Below, piece by piece: positions 1 to 11,316 of a stretch of DNA of 64,000 nucleotides. The notes below the pieces were generated by a model. That model worked only from the letters and a program-made list of their open reading frames with translations, was not told the DNA's origin and made no database searches. The DNA is taken from the NCBI GenBank assembly GCA_907163345.1, contig CAJQUN010000332.1:186001-250000 (forward strand), in the 5' to 3' direction. The position numbers and the translations under genes are program-made. This DNA comes from Haberlea rhodopensis. Its lineage: Eukaryota > Streptophyta > Magnoliopsida > Lamiales > Gesneriaceae. Positions within the stretch are counted from its first letter, which is position 1; each line of letters opens with the position of its first letter.

Positions 1-1462
1 CTATTCACACAATCACATATGCTCCAAGTTATTAGCACCTCAAACCTTAGCCCAACACTCACCAAGACACTTCCATGATATAAGACATAAGAGTGGACTT
101 CCTTACTACACAAATAATAGAGTTTTCTTGGCCAACACTTGAACACAACTTAACCATATTATCAAATAGCTTGTAAGCATTATTTTAGTCTTTATCTTTT
201 AACCAACAATAATACTAGCCAAGGCACGAATCAACAATTCACTTTCAACAATCAACCATTCAACAAAGTGAGTTATAATTAATTTTCAAAAATCAATAAC
301 ATTTCTCATGCTATCTAATTCTCAATTATGATGTTCATGCTTGAATTATCATCATATAAACACCTTAATCCACTTTACCAAATTAAGTTAACCATCTTCA
401 TTATCAATACCTCATCATCCCTCCACAAATATATATACACACATGCTGCAGAACACACACACCCATATGCTGGAATACACACATGCACAGCATGCCAGCA
501 ACTTACAAGCACACACAGAGGAAATTCGACTCCTATCCACACTCAAACACCAAAATTAATAATTCAACAGCAACATTCCTACTTAGAACATGAACTGTAA
601 GAACGGAGGAAAAGACTCGATCATGGTTGTGCAAGCAATCACAAGCACGACAACAGGAAGCCAGGGTGCTGGGAAAAAAATCGATATCCCCCCTCCAACC
701 CACCATGTAATTCATCAAGCACACAACTACAGTAGAAAGCATTTAATCAAGAGCCAAAATCCTCCCATGGCAGTAACATAGACACGATTGAAACTCCAAT
801 CCCACATACACACACTATCAGCGCATACACGCACGCAAAATGGGAAAATCAAAAAAAAGAAACATTGTCATCCTTTCCCATTCAAGCTAGATGCAGCTCA
901 TATTATAAAGAAAATCAGTTGCTAAGAATCAAACACCCCTCCCTCGCAGCAACAACACACGGCCGAACCCAATCGCTTGAATAACAAGAAAAGTGAACCA
1001 GCCTAAACAAACACACATGGAAGAGAATGATTAAGGTGTAAGGCGAGTTTCCTCATGCGAACCTGATCAAAATCGCGACGGGACAAGGCTGGAATCGGCC
1101 ATTGAAAGCGGGAGAGAAGCGACGTGAATGAGGGGGAAAAATAGGGAAGAAATCGATTTGGGTAAAAAAAAATGAAGGGGAGAAAGAGATAGTGTGTATT
1201 TTATTTAACCCCTAGATTAAATCCTCACCATACAAATGCAAATTCATGTCAACACTTGGTACAATCCCCACCTTCCAATTAGTACATCATATATTTATTC
1301 ATGTAAGAAACTCTTAAATTAATTTACATTTTAAATTCAATCCCAGAATCATTTATCCCAACTCCGGTCCAAAATCCGATACTCACGAATTAAATCTCAT
1401 CATATCATATAAATATCATAATTAAATCAATTTAACAATTAATAATTATTCCGGACATCACA
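1..1462 (-). mobile_element. LTR fragment, family D (left part outside window)
   Basis: This is the right-hand part of a long LTR in minus orientation. It ends in CATCACA and then abuts family C sequence that is continuous at 16991 onward, so D inserted into a C LTR. The reverse complement of its last 150 bp resembles the start of the G 3' LTR at 62514, so D and G are related. Positions 1-180 match 20074-20230. The short open frames here have no family signature, and I see no gene. Confidence 0.7.
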
Positions 1463-2867
1463 TCAAATGCCCTACAATAGTCATATAGACCCAGTACCCC
1501 ATATATCTTGTAAAGTTATACCACTCTAGTATCACGCACGCTTGTGGCGGCGATGTCAAGATTGGGTCGTTCCATAACTATATCAATACATAAATATAAC
1601 CATACGCACAACCATCAATGAAATCAAAATACATTATGCATTTCACAAATGCTCTCATGTAAAGTAATGCTCGTACGTCGCACGTACCTTAAATCTCCTT
1701 AGTTCGAGCCAGACTTTGTTCGAGTTCCATGCCCCGAGGGACGACGTGCTAACACGATAAATAATTCACAATTATTTACGAACATGCAACCCATGCTCAA
1801 GCGCACCCATAACCCTTAAACAAAATATTGCCAACACACGACAATTAACCATTTAAAAGACCCGGGGTAGGGCACATGCAGGGAGGGAAAACGAATGAGA
1901 CATTATTGAAAATTGTTCAAGAACTCCCCATAAATTTTCGAACCTTCACATCACAAATCGAACCCAATTAGGCACCATAATTCATCTAAAACATGAATTA
2001 ATCTATCAATAACAAGAATCACCACCCCCTGCCAAAACCCTCAATTCGAACCCTAACCCCACGTAATCAGCGTTAAATTCGAACCATAATGCATCACCAA
2101 AGGACTCAAAAGCTGAACCATGTGAAGCATAATAATTTATCCAAAAAAATCAGGAAGATTTTCGAAACATAGAACACCAAATTCGAACCAATGGCAACAA
2201 ATTTCTTCGAACCACAAAGCATAAAATTTTCGACCCAAAATGCAGCACAAAACGCCCCAAAAACGCCTGAAGAAAAGCCCCAAAAACGTACCAAAAATCG
2301 AGCCCCAAATCGGACAGATTACAGTTTCGAACCCTAGCGCTTTTCTGGCAAATCCGAACGCGATATCGACGAAACTTCAAATTGTTGGTATGGGAAGGTG
2401 CTCCTGGACGAGACGAAGCCAACGGCGGGTCGGACGCGCCGGATGGCGGCCGGACGGCGGCGGGCGCTCGGCCTGAAGCTGCGGGGGTCGAGTGAGACGG
2501 GAAGTAGCGCGGGGAGAGAGAAAGGTAAGGTGAGGAAAATGGTTCCAATAATTAAAATCTCGGGTTCAACTGGTATTTATAGCAAAAATATCCCGAAATA
2601 CTAATAGCCCCACAAATACATCATGATTCATTAAAAATCATCTGTTTCCAAAAATTTTCTCTCTAACTCCAAAACCCCCTACCGGTGCCCACACAAAGCA
2701 CCCCAGATCCCGAGTCACACTAAAAACCCAACTCATAGGTTTTTCACCGGAATGAGAATACAATCTCAACCTCGGGATCCAACGATTAAACTCCAAATCG
2801 CCACGTAAAACAACTTTAGGGGTTATTAACACTCCAGGATTAACATCTATAATCCCTGGTCATCACA
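1463..2867 (-). mobile_element. LTR of outer C element, right part
   Basis: This matches the right part of the complete C LTRs (4776-7260 and 11317-13810) and the C4 LTR from 17000. It ends in CATCACA, followed by an inverted polypurine tract, so it is the 3' LTR of a minus-strand element. The missing left part was displaced by the D insertion ending at 1462. It contains a GC-rich stretch (about 2400-2500) rich in GGCGG/GCCGG next to a TATA-like box. No gene is seen. Confidence 0.8.
2572..2582 (-). promoter_or_regulatory. Candidate TATA box of C LTR
   Basis: The minus strand reads CTATAAATACC about 290 nt inside the LTR start. The same box recurs in the LTRs at 6930, 13472 and 56485. It is followed by a pyrimidine-rich and then GC-rich stretch, as expected for a promoter and leader. 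If it is used, U3 is only about 0.3 kb and most of the LTR is transcribed. Confidence 0.5.
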
Positions 2868-2902
2868 ATATCCCCCACTAAAAGAATTTCGTCCTCGAAA
2901 TT
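2868..2902 (-). other. Polypurine tract and upstream hairpin, outer C element
   Basis: On the minus strand a purine-rich tract (complement of ATATCCCCCACT) adjoins the LTR. Just upstream is the inverted repeat AATTTCG/CGAAATT with a 4-nt loop. The tract would prime plus-strand DNA synthesis. The hairpin recurs next to the tract in the A, B, F, G and I elements. Confidence 0.7.
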
Positions 2903-4770
2903 AGCACCAGTGTATCACGTAACACCCGGGCTACACAACAACATGAAGCGATAACCTCGATTCTTGACCATATCAGAATCGTATTAATAAACGCGAGGGT
3001 ATGTACCTCGCACCAAACTCCGGAATGAAATAAACCTTCCAGTCACCAAAATGAAAGAGCGCCGGCACAACATAGCGCTAACAATCCGAAAGCAGTTAGT
3101 CAACTGAAACTGCAAGGATTCGAATCTCTCCCGATTCCATCTTAGATATCATTCAATGACATCTCTATCATGACTCACGATGTCTAACACACATCGTTAC
3201 GAGGGAAACACTAGTATACCACGGTGTACACATATCAAACCTGGTCTCCACTTTCAAACCTCCTCCATCAAATGAGCAGCCGCATCATTGCAACTCAATT
3301 TGGGCAACTCACGGCCACAGATTCACACAAAAGACATCTCACAAGATGTCCACCTCCGAATATTCCAAGGATCACATCCTGATCATAAATAAACCATCGA
3401 GACTCCACAGAGTTTCAAATTCTGAAAGGACATGCAATAAACCCATTGCATCCTCAACGCTTGTGTCGACAGCGACACCCAATAAATCCGAATTCCTGCC
3501 ATCCCTTGATAATCCTAGGATTTAACAATCCAAACTTGGGAAGGCTATCACATAACTCGAAGGAAAACACCAAAAAGGAAACACCTCAACCCACACAAGA
3601 TAATCCCTCCTCAAAGGGAGTCAACTAACTTCACGATTGTTCCTCATAATTATCGTGCCATGGAGATTCCCAATCTCAAGGTGTTCCATATCTCTCATCA
3701 GATATTTAACCATCCAAAAATAGTATAACTATATGCTTGTCAAAAGGAAATCAAAAATTGGCATCCGTATACTCACCGGTATACCTGCCTAAGCACGGAC
3801 ACCACATGCATACTCAATGCACTCGGCTCGGGTATCTACAACATACCCCTAAGCCCCAAACACAACCGTCAATTCTGAGTCATTCCCATCCAGAGGAGAA
3901 TGATAACCGACGATCAACAACACGGCGTGATTCCCAAAATCAACACCACACGTACCAACTCACCGAATCTTTCAAAGATTCCCAATAGGTATAATACTAC
4001 CTCCTTCCCCACAAGGGAAGTGCTATCGAACTCGAGATCCACTAGTCTCGAACCACCGTTCGGAAAAACTGGATACAATAACACCCATTGCATCCCAAGT
4101 ACACGGATTCCCCAGATCGAGTCAACGACGACTTGATGACTCTCTTGTTGGTACTCCAACATTATGAGCTGTCCCAGACAAGTCCCTCAAAACAAAAGAC
4201 GTATAACGTTCTCATGAGGTGTCACATGCTTCAAACATCATGCTACAAAGGGACAATCAAAAGCCTGCCAAAAGTCTTCATCGTATCATCATACGATTCA
4301 CCAAACTCGGTTCCAACGTGCAGTATCATGGCTCCAACAAGCACACTATATCATTACTACGATATCTGGCTAGCAAAGCGCTGTCTCCATAGGCTCATAT
4401 CAAGCCCACCAACAAACCATATGTTCCATCTCGGTATGCCATACCGTACAAACCGTTAGAGTAATGGGTCATCGCCTAACATATCTCTAAAATACCAAGC
4501 ACAATGGACAACCCGGTGTCCTTGCTCACTTATGATGCAATCATAATCCGTTAAGACTTATCCACACACTCAGGGTGGGTGTAACCATGTCTACCCTACA
4601 TCACAACACAAGCGAGTAGTCTCCTCAATGACTACTCTTACCACCAATCACTTGGCCCTAGCCAAACCAGCGAGCATACCCAAGGGTATCATAGCTCGAC
4701 AAATATTTACCTCTATAACATGATGTGGTACATTCACCGGTACGATACATCCAATACTCCACCAAGCAAA
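2868..4770 (-). mobile_element. Outer C element, internal region, first half (non-coding)
   Basis: This is the internal DNA between the C LTR at 1463-2867 and the inserted inner C element. It matches the inner element's own internal region from 7261 onward with moderate divergence. Neither strand has a frame with gag, protease, RT or integrase motifs. I call it a non-coding internal domain of a LARD-type element. Confidence 0.7.
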
Positions 4771-4775
4771 CCTGC
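4771..4775. repeat. Target-site duplication, left (inner C)
   Basis: CCTGC lies directly before the LTR that starts TGTAAG. The same five bases follow the right LTR at 13811-13815. This shows that the two LTRs belong to one insertion. Confidence 0.9.
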
Positions 4776-5847
4776 TGTAAGTACCCCCTTAGCCCTTAAC
4801 CCCTGATTAGTGTATTAACCACTATGTGTGGCACATGCTTTCAATAAAAAGTCAATCGGGAAGCTCAGATGATACTTTACCACTGAATGTCAATTATAAA
4901 ATTTTCCTTTAATACTCAATGTTATAAGATCATCATCCTAACAATAAAAGACTCATATGTTTGCCCTTTACCAACCCCTTGGTGCCACTTTTCACATTGT
5001 GAACTTTTATAAAAATTTGGGCAGAGTCTCCCCATAAATAGAGCTATCCCAAACAAAAAGCACAACACATAACATAATTCCCGGCCAGGGAACACATAAT
5101 ACTCATCATAATGCAGTAATACAAGTAAATTCCCAGCCAGGGAAGACACCACACATATGACGACAACAGTGGGTTTCAACACCCACATAATACACCAATG
5201 ACTCTCATATCATTTAGCAATTAACCTCTAATTGCATGCAACCTCAAATGAAAGAGAGAAAGGCTCATGCCTTTATATACAATCCATATACAAGTAAAAT
5301 CGTGCTCACATGCGAGCATCATGAATCTGTATAAAATCCTCAGGTGTATATATAGGTACTCTATACGATACCGTGCTCCATCAAGCCCTGGTACCACGAT
5401 CCTGGGAGTACCTCCAATCAACAGCTCGAGCTCAGCTCCACAGCCATCGATGTACCTGTTCACCTGCCCCAACAGAGACAGCCCCCAACGGGGTGAGCAT
5501 ACCAATACACAAAATCCCATAATCACAATAATGAAATTCATAATTTACAACAAAGGTAAATACAAATGAATTTAAATGATACTCCCTGGATGGCAACCTC
5601 ATCCGGGATTCCGTGTACTGTCCCTGTCCTCACAATCATCAAACTCATCAAATCTCAAAAATCAGTAAATCAACACATTGATTAACTCATCGCATGCCTA
5701 ATCCTCGAATATCAACAGATAGTGATTGAAAATTCATTAAACATGCAATTATAGCTATCTCAATATCTAATACTGATTTCACAACCTCGCTATCAATCAC
5801 AGATAGCTCAAATGCCGAGCATTTGTTTTACCAATCCTTCATTATAC

Positions 5848-5970
5848 CTAGACATCTCAAATGTCTTATAATGAATACATGATTCTACGAACCTAGACAT
5901 CTCAATGTCTCATAATAGATACATGATTCTGCAACCCTAGACATCTCGAATGTCTCATAATGAATACATA
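5848..5970. repeat. Short tandem repeat in C LTR
   Basis: Three imperfect units of about 45-50 bp each contain GACATCTCAAATGTC or a close variant, a 5-bp inverted repeat. The same array is at about 12388-12510 in the partner LTR. Confidence 0.7.
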
Positions 5971-6929
5971 TGAACCCAGTACCCCTTATATCATGTGAGA
6001 GTCATCCTACTCTAGTGTCACGCACGCTGCAAGCGGCGGTATCAAGATTTGGGTCATTCCTTGGCTATATCAACATATATATATATAATCCTCATGCGCG
6101 ATTATTCAATGAAATCAAATTTCATTATGCATTCACAAATGTCCTAATATATAGAAATGCTCGTACGTCGCACGTACCTTAAATCTCCGAAGTCCGAGCC
6201 AAACCTTGCTCGAGTTCCATGCCCCGAGGAATGATGTGCTAACACGATAGATAATTCACAATTATTTACGAACATGTAACCTATGCTCAAGCACACCCAT
6301 ATCCCTCAAAATATCGTCAACACACGACAATTAACCTTTTAAAAGACCCGGGGCAGGGTATACGCAGGGAGGGAAAAAAATGAGACAATATCGAAATTTG
6401 TTCAAGAATACCCTACAAAAATCGAACCCTAATCTCACAATTTCGAACCCAATTAAATACCATAATACATCAAAAACATGCAATAATCGATCAATTGCAA
6501 GAAACAACACCCATGCCAAAAACCCCCAATTTTCGAATTAACCCTACAAATTTTCGAAAATTATTTCGAACCAAAACCTCACAAAAAGTAGGGGAATACT
6601 TCACAAGCATGGAAAAGGGGTAAGAAAGGTTACCCAATCGAAAATCGGAAGAAATCGGACGAAAATCGAAGAACCCTAACTTTTGGGGATCGACGCCTTC
6701 TTGCCAAATCCGACTTCAAAACGCGACGAAACTTCGAATTGACGGAGGGGATAGCTGCGCCTCGACGAGACGACGCCGGTGATAGGTCGCACGCGCCGAA
6801 CGGCGGCCGGACGGCGGCGGGCGAAGCGCCTGAAGCGGCGGGGGCAGGGGAGATCGGGAAAGGGACGACGCGAGGAGAGAGGGAAAAGTGGGCTGAAATG
6901 AAATTTTTGTAAAATTTTTGGGTTCAATT

Positions 6930-6940
6930 GGTATTTATAG
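6930..6940 (-). promoter_or_regulatory. Candidate TATA box of C LTR
   Basis: CTATAAATACC on the minus strand, about 320 nt inside the LTR, at the same relative place as in the other C LTRs. Confidence 0.5.
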
Positions 6941-7260
6941 CAAACATACCCCGAAAAATTAATAGCCCCACAAATACATCATGATTCATTAAAAATCATC
7001 TGCTTTCAAAAACTCTCTCTCTAACTCCAAAATCCCCTACCGGTGCTCACACAGCACCCGAGACACATAAAAAAACCAACTCTTAGGTTTTTCACCCAAA
7101 TGAGAATACAATCTCAACCTCTGGATCCAACGATCCCAACTACCCAAATAAACGAGCCCAGAAGGCCCAACACCTCGATTAAATTCCAAAACGCCACGTA
7201 AAACCACTTTAGGGATTATTAACACTACGGGATTAACACCTATAATCCCTGGTCATCACA

Positions 7261-7296
7261 ATATCCCCCACTTAAAAGAATTTCGTCCTCGAAATT
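7261..7296 (-). other. Polypurine tract and hairpin, inner C element
   Basis: On the minus strand a run complementary to ATATCCCCCACTT adjoins the LTR end. The inverted repeat AATTTCG/CGAAATT (7279-7296, 4-nt loop) lies just upstream of it. Confidence 0.7.
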
Positions 7297-9954
7297 GCAC
7301 CGGTGTATCACATAACACCTAGGCTACACAACAACATGAAGCCATAACCTCGATTCTTGACCATATCAGAATCGTATTAATAAACGCGAGGATACTTACC
7401 TCTCATCAAACTCTGAAACAGAGCGACATACCAGAACCAACATATCACCCAAGAGGCAAAACGTACCTCGATGCGGGTCATCCCAAAAGTCAGTCCCTCA
7501 TGACTGCGAAACAACCGATACTTACGACTGTAGATCGGACAGTCATCCTTAGTTCTAATACAACTAGTAAGAACGCATCCTGAATGACACCTCAACCGTG
7601 AGAACGTTGACCTCGTGTCAAACTCTGGAGTGGAATAGACTTCCAAATCCATCATAACGTCAAAGAGAGTCAGCACAGCTCAACGCTAATAATCCAAAAG
7701 CAGTTAGTCAACTGAAACTGTAAGGATTCGAATCGCTCCTGATTCTATCGTAGATATCATTCCATGACATCTCTAACAAGACTCACGATGTCTAACATAC
7801 ATCGTTATGAGGGAAACACTAGTATACATACCAAACCTGGTTTCCACTCTCAAACCCCCTCCATCGAAGGAGCAGTCGCATCATTGCAACTCAATTGGGC
7901 AACTCACAGCCACAGATTCACACAAAAGACATCTCACAAGATGTCCACCTCCGGATGTTCCAAGGATCACGTCCTGATCATAAATAACAACCGAGACTCC
8001 ATAGAGTTTAAAATTCTGAAAGAACATGCAATAAACCCATTGCATCCTCAACACTTGTGTCGACAGCGACACCCAACCAATCCGAATTCCTGCCATCCCT
8101 TGATAATCCTAGGATTTAACAATCCAAACTTGGGAAGGCTATCGCATAACTCGGAGGGAAACACCAATAATGAAATACTTTAACCCTCACAAGATAATCC
8201 CTCCTCAAGGGAAGTCAACTAATCTTCACGATTATCCCTCATAATCATCGTGCCATGGAGATTCCCAATCTCAAGGTGTTCCATATCTCTCATCAGAGAT
8301 TTAACCATCCTAAAATAGCATAACTCTATGCTTGACATAAAAGAAATCAATAACTGGCATCCGTATACTCACCGGTATACCTGCCTAAGTATTGACATCG
8401 CATGCATACTCAATGCACTTGGCTCGGGTATCTGCAACATACCCCTAAGCCCCAAACACAACCGTCAATCCTGAGTCATTCCCATCCAAAGGAGAATGAA
8501 AATTGACGATCAACAACACGTCGTGATTCTCAAAATCAACACCACAAGCACCAACTCATCGAATCTTTCAAAGATTCCCAAATAGGTATAATACTACCTC
8601 CTTCCTCACAAGGGAAGTGCCATCGAACTCGAGATCCACTAGTCTCGAACCACTGTTCGGAAAAACTGGATACAATAACACCCATTGCATCCCAAATACA
8701 CGGCTTCCCTTAGATTGAGTCAATAACGACCTGATGACTCTCTTGTTGGTACTCCAACATTGTGAGCTGTCCCAGACAAGTCTCACCAAAATTAAACATA
8801 AACGTATACACGTTTCAGTGAGGCATGCACAACCTCAGCCTCAACCTCAAATGACAGGGTGACTACTAGAGTCTACCACAATCTACATCGTATTACCTTC
8901 CGATTTGCCAAACTTGGTTCCAACGAGCAGTATAACGGCTCTAGCAAGCCCCTCATGGTGCTGCACACACACGGCAGACAAACTGGTCGCTGCCTCTCTA
9001 GGTTCACCTCAAACCTACCAATAAGACGGACGTTTCCGCACGGCATACCATACTGTGGGGAGAAAACTCAATAGTGTAGTGGGTCTTTATCCAACATTCC
9101 ACTAATGCCGATACACCCTGGACACTCCAATGTCCCTATGTACTTAACATAACCTGATCCTACTCCCTTAGGACCCATCCTACACCCTCAAGGGTGGTGT
9201 GACAATGTCTACCACATGTCACATCGACAGAAAACGAGTACTTTCCTCCATGATTACTCCTGTCGTCAAATCACATGGCCAAAAGCCATTCCAACGAGCA
9301 TATCCCAAGGGTATCACCACTCGTAATATGATCACCCCAAACGTAAGCTGCGGTACAATCACATGTACAGCGCATCCATCCATTCCTCGAGCAACCCGCT
9401 CGGTATAAGGGTCACGTTAATCGGTGCCGCACACACCACCTCGTGCTCGGTACTGGCACCCAAGGCATACCACTGAATACGTATACTCAACGCATCGATC
9501 ATCGTAACGATGATGCATGTCTAATAAGACATCTCCTACACCATCGTCATCGTCATCCTGTGACGACGCATGCCAACTCATGGCATCTATGACATTGTCA
9601 ACTAGTGACGATACATGTACATCAGCGTATGTCATCCACTATCATGCTAGTAAAATAGTCATAATAAAACATGTATATCAATGCATGCCAGCTACAATAA
9701 AGCTAATAAAATAGCAATATCTCATACCTCATCGCTAACAATATAGCGTCATACCTGTCTCCGTCGCTCAATAATAGTGCGTAATCAGCACCCATCGCTC
9801 GAAGGCGGCAAAATCCTGTGCTGAGTACATAGCGGCAAAATCCCTCGCTATAGAATCGACGGCATGACACCTCGTCATATAATAAGTGGCATGAAACCTC
9901 GCTATACACCTGAGCATGAATCATCGTCCACATAGTAGCGGAAAGAGGCATCGC

Positions 9955-10085
9955 TATCAATACACCTGGCGGAATGAACCATCGCCTATCAATATAGCGG
10001 AATGAACCATCGCTATAAATATACCTGGCGGAGTGAACCATCGCCAATCAATATAGCGGAATGAACCATCGCTATAAATCGTGTC
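9955..10085 (-). repeat. Mini-hairpin repeat
   Basis: Two copies of an approximately 59-bp unit alternate GGCG/CGCC and TAGCG/CGCTA inverted repeats around loops of about 11 nt. It is the same unit as in the longer array at 14400-14995. Confidence 0.75.
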
Positions 10086-10247
10086 CTCATAGAGAAATGA
10101 ATACAAATCGTCACAAGAAATTATGGTTCCTCCTTCCTTTTCCACGTAAGCAGAATTCTCGCTCCTTATGGAAATCCACGTAAGCGGAATTTTTTCCTCG
10201 CTTCCTATGGAATCCATGTCAGCAGAATTCTTGCTTCTTATGGAATT

Positions 10248-10367
10248 GAGTCACTTATCAGTAGTGCATTTCAATGCTTCCTACTACTCCACATAAGCGG
10301 AATTTTTCCTCGCTTCATATGGACCTTAGCATAAGCATTGAAATCCTCACTAGGATAACCTGGACTC
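10248..10367 (-). repeat. Multi-tier hairpin module, copy 1
   Basis: Four nested inverted repeats pair in order: GAGTC/GACTC (10248, 10363), TTATC/GATAA (10255, 10354), TAGTG/CACTA (10262, 10348) and ATTTCAATGCTT/AAGCATTGAAAT (10268, 10333). The loop holds a smaller AGCG/CGCT hairpin. Copies 2 and 3 lie at 10380-10468 and 10796-10915; copy 3 shows paired base changes. Confidence 0.75.
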
Positions 10368-10379
10368 GTGAAATATCAA

Positions 10380-10468
10380 TAGTGCATTTCAATGCTTCTT
10401 ACTACTCCATATAAGCGGAATTCTTCCTCGCTCATATGGACCTTAGTGTAAGCATTGAAATCCTCACT
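10380..10468 (-). repeat. Multi-tier hairpin module, copy 2
   Basis: The inner 12-bp stem (10386-10397 with 10450-10461) is identical to copy 1. AGTG/CACT arms flank it and an AGCG/CGCT mini-hairpin lies inside. Confidence 0.7.
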
Positions 10469-10795
10469 TTATATTTCACAATATACATATGCAAAACGAT
10501 GCGTATCAACATGTATCATATCATAATGCACTATCTTATGCATACCTTGATTTACCTTGTGTTAAATGACTAAACACATAATACATGTTGCCCTTGGGAT
10601 GCCCGTACATATGTATAATCATCATTCCTTTTTGTACTCCATATTTCCTGTAACCTGCAACCATCAGGGTTAACAGCAATAGCCATATACGCTATGCATC
10701 AACATTCAATACATAATAAAAACACATAATAAGAATGTATGGTTCACAAATAAATGTCATGACATCCTTCCTCCTTAAATCCTTATTTCAATCCT

Positions 10796-10915
10796 GAGCC
10801 CTTATCATTAGTACATTTTAATGCTTCTTGCTACTCCATGTAAGCGGAATCCTTCCTCGCTTCCAATGGACTTTAGCGTAAGCCATTAAAATCCTTACTA
10901 AGATAACCTTGACTC
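10796..10915 (-). repeat. Multi-tier hairpin module, copy 3
   Basis: The stems are TTATC/GATAA, TTAGTA/TACTAA and ATTTTAATG/CATTAAAAT. Compared with copy 1, a G-C pair became A-T and a C-G pair became T-A, on both sides at once. The outer GAGTC arm is changed to GAGCC. Confidence 0.7.
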
Positions 10916-11295
10916 GTGAAATACACCTCATATATTTCACAACATACATATGCAAAAACAATGCATAATAACATGTATCATAACCTTAATGCACCACATT
11001 GCATTCATCGTGTGTCAACAAGACAACATAAAGTACATGTTACCTCGGAAATATCCCTTTACCTGATTTTCTTAAACCAGCTTCCTTGGCACATAACACA
11101 CGGAGTGCCAGACATCCCTATTAATGCCATCCTATCGTGTTCCACACGATTCCTGCAACCACAATGGTTAGCAATACCACTTTTCATATCATAATAGCAC
11201 ATAAACAATTTGTTATGTCATACAACATTAATGCCATCATGCATAAATATGTGCTATCAATAACTTCCTAGGCCCTTAACAGCCCCAATGAGCAA

Positions 11296-11312
11296 CCACT
11301 GCTCTGATACCA
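11296..11312 (-). other. Primer binding site, inner C element
   Basis: The minus strand reads TGGTATCAGAGCAGTGG, four bases from the LTR. The first 12 bases match the usual initiator tRNA-Met priming site of plant LTR elements. Confidence 0.85.
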
Positions 11313-11316
11313 CTAA

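Larger units (their letters stand above)
4776..7260 (-). repeat. Inner C element, left LTR (its 3' LTR)
   Basis: This LTR of 2485 bp begins TGTAAG and ends CATCACA. It is the twin of 11317-13810. It contains three copies of a 45-50 bp repeat with GACAT/ATGTC arms (5848-5970), an ACGT-type inverted motif near 6160-6185, a GC-rich block near 6785-6860 and a TATA-like box at 6930. The short frames within it are not genes. Confidence 0.9.
7261..11316 (-). mobile_element. Inner C element internal region (non-coding)
   Basis: This stretch has no protein frame with retroelement motifs; the longest frames (about 140 aa) are unrelated to known domains. It holds structural repeats: alternating AGCG/CGCT and GGCG/CGCC mini-hairpins (9955-10085 and 10140-10470) and three copies of a larger hairpin module (10248-10367, 10380-10468, 10796-10915). 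The primer site closes the region at the right. Confidence 0.75.

Noticed and set aside
2398..2604. GC-rich Arg-rich frames at 2400, 6780, 13320 and 56340
   Set aside because: They follow from the GGCGG-rich leader block of C LTRs; frames differ between copies.
7764..8183. 139-residue frame in the C internal region
   Set aside because: No domain motif. The equivalent stretch in the outer C element (from about 3240) does not keep the frame, so it is not under protein selection.
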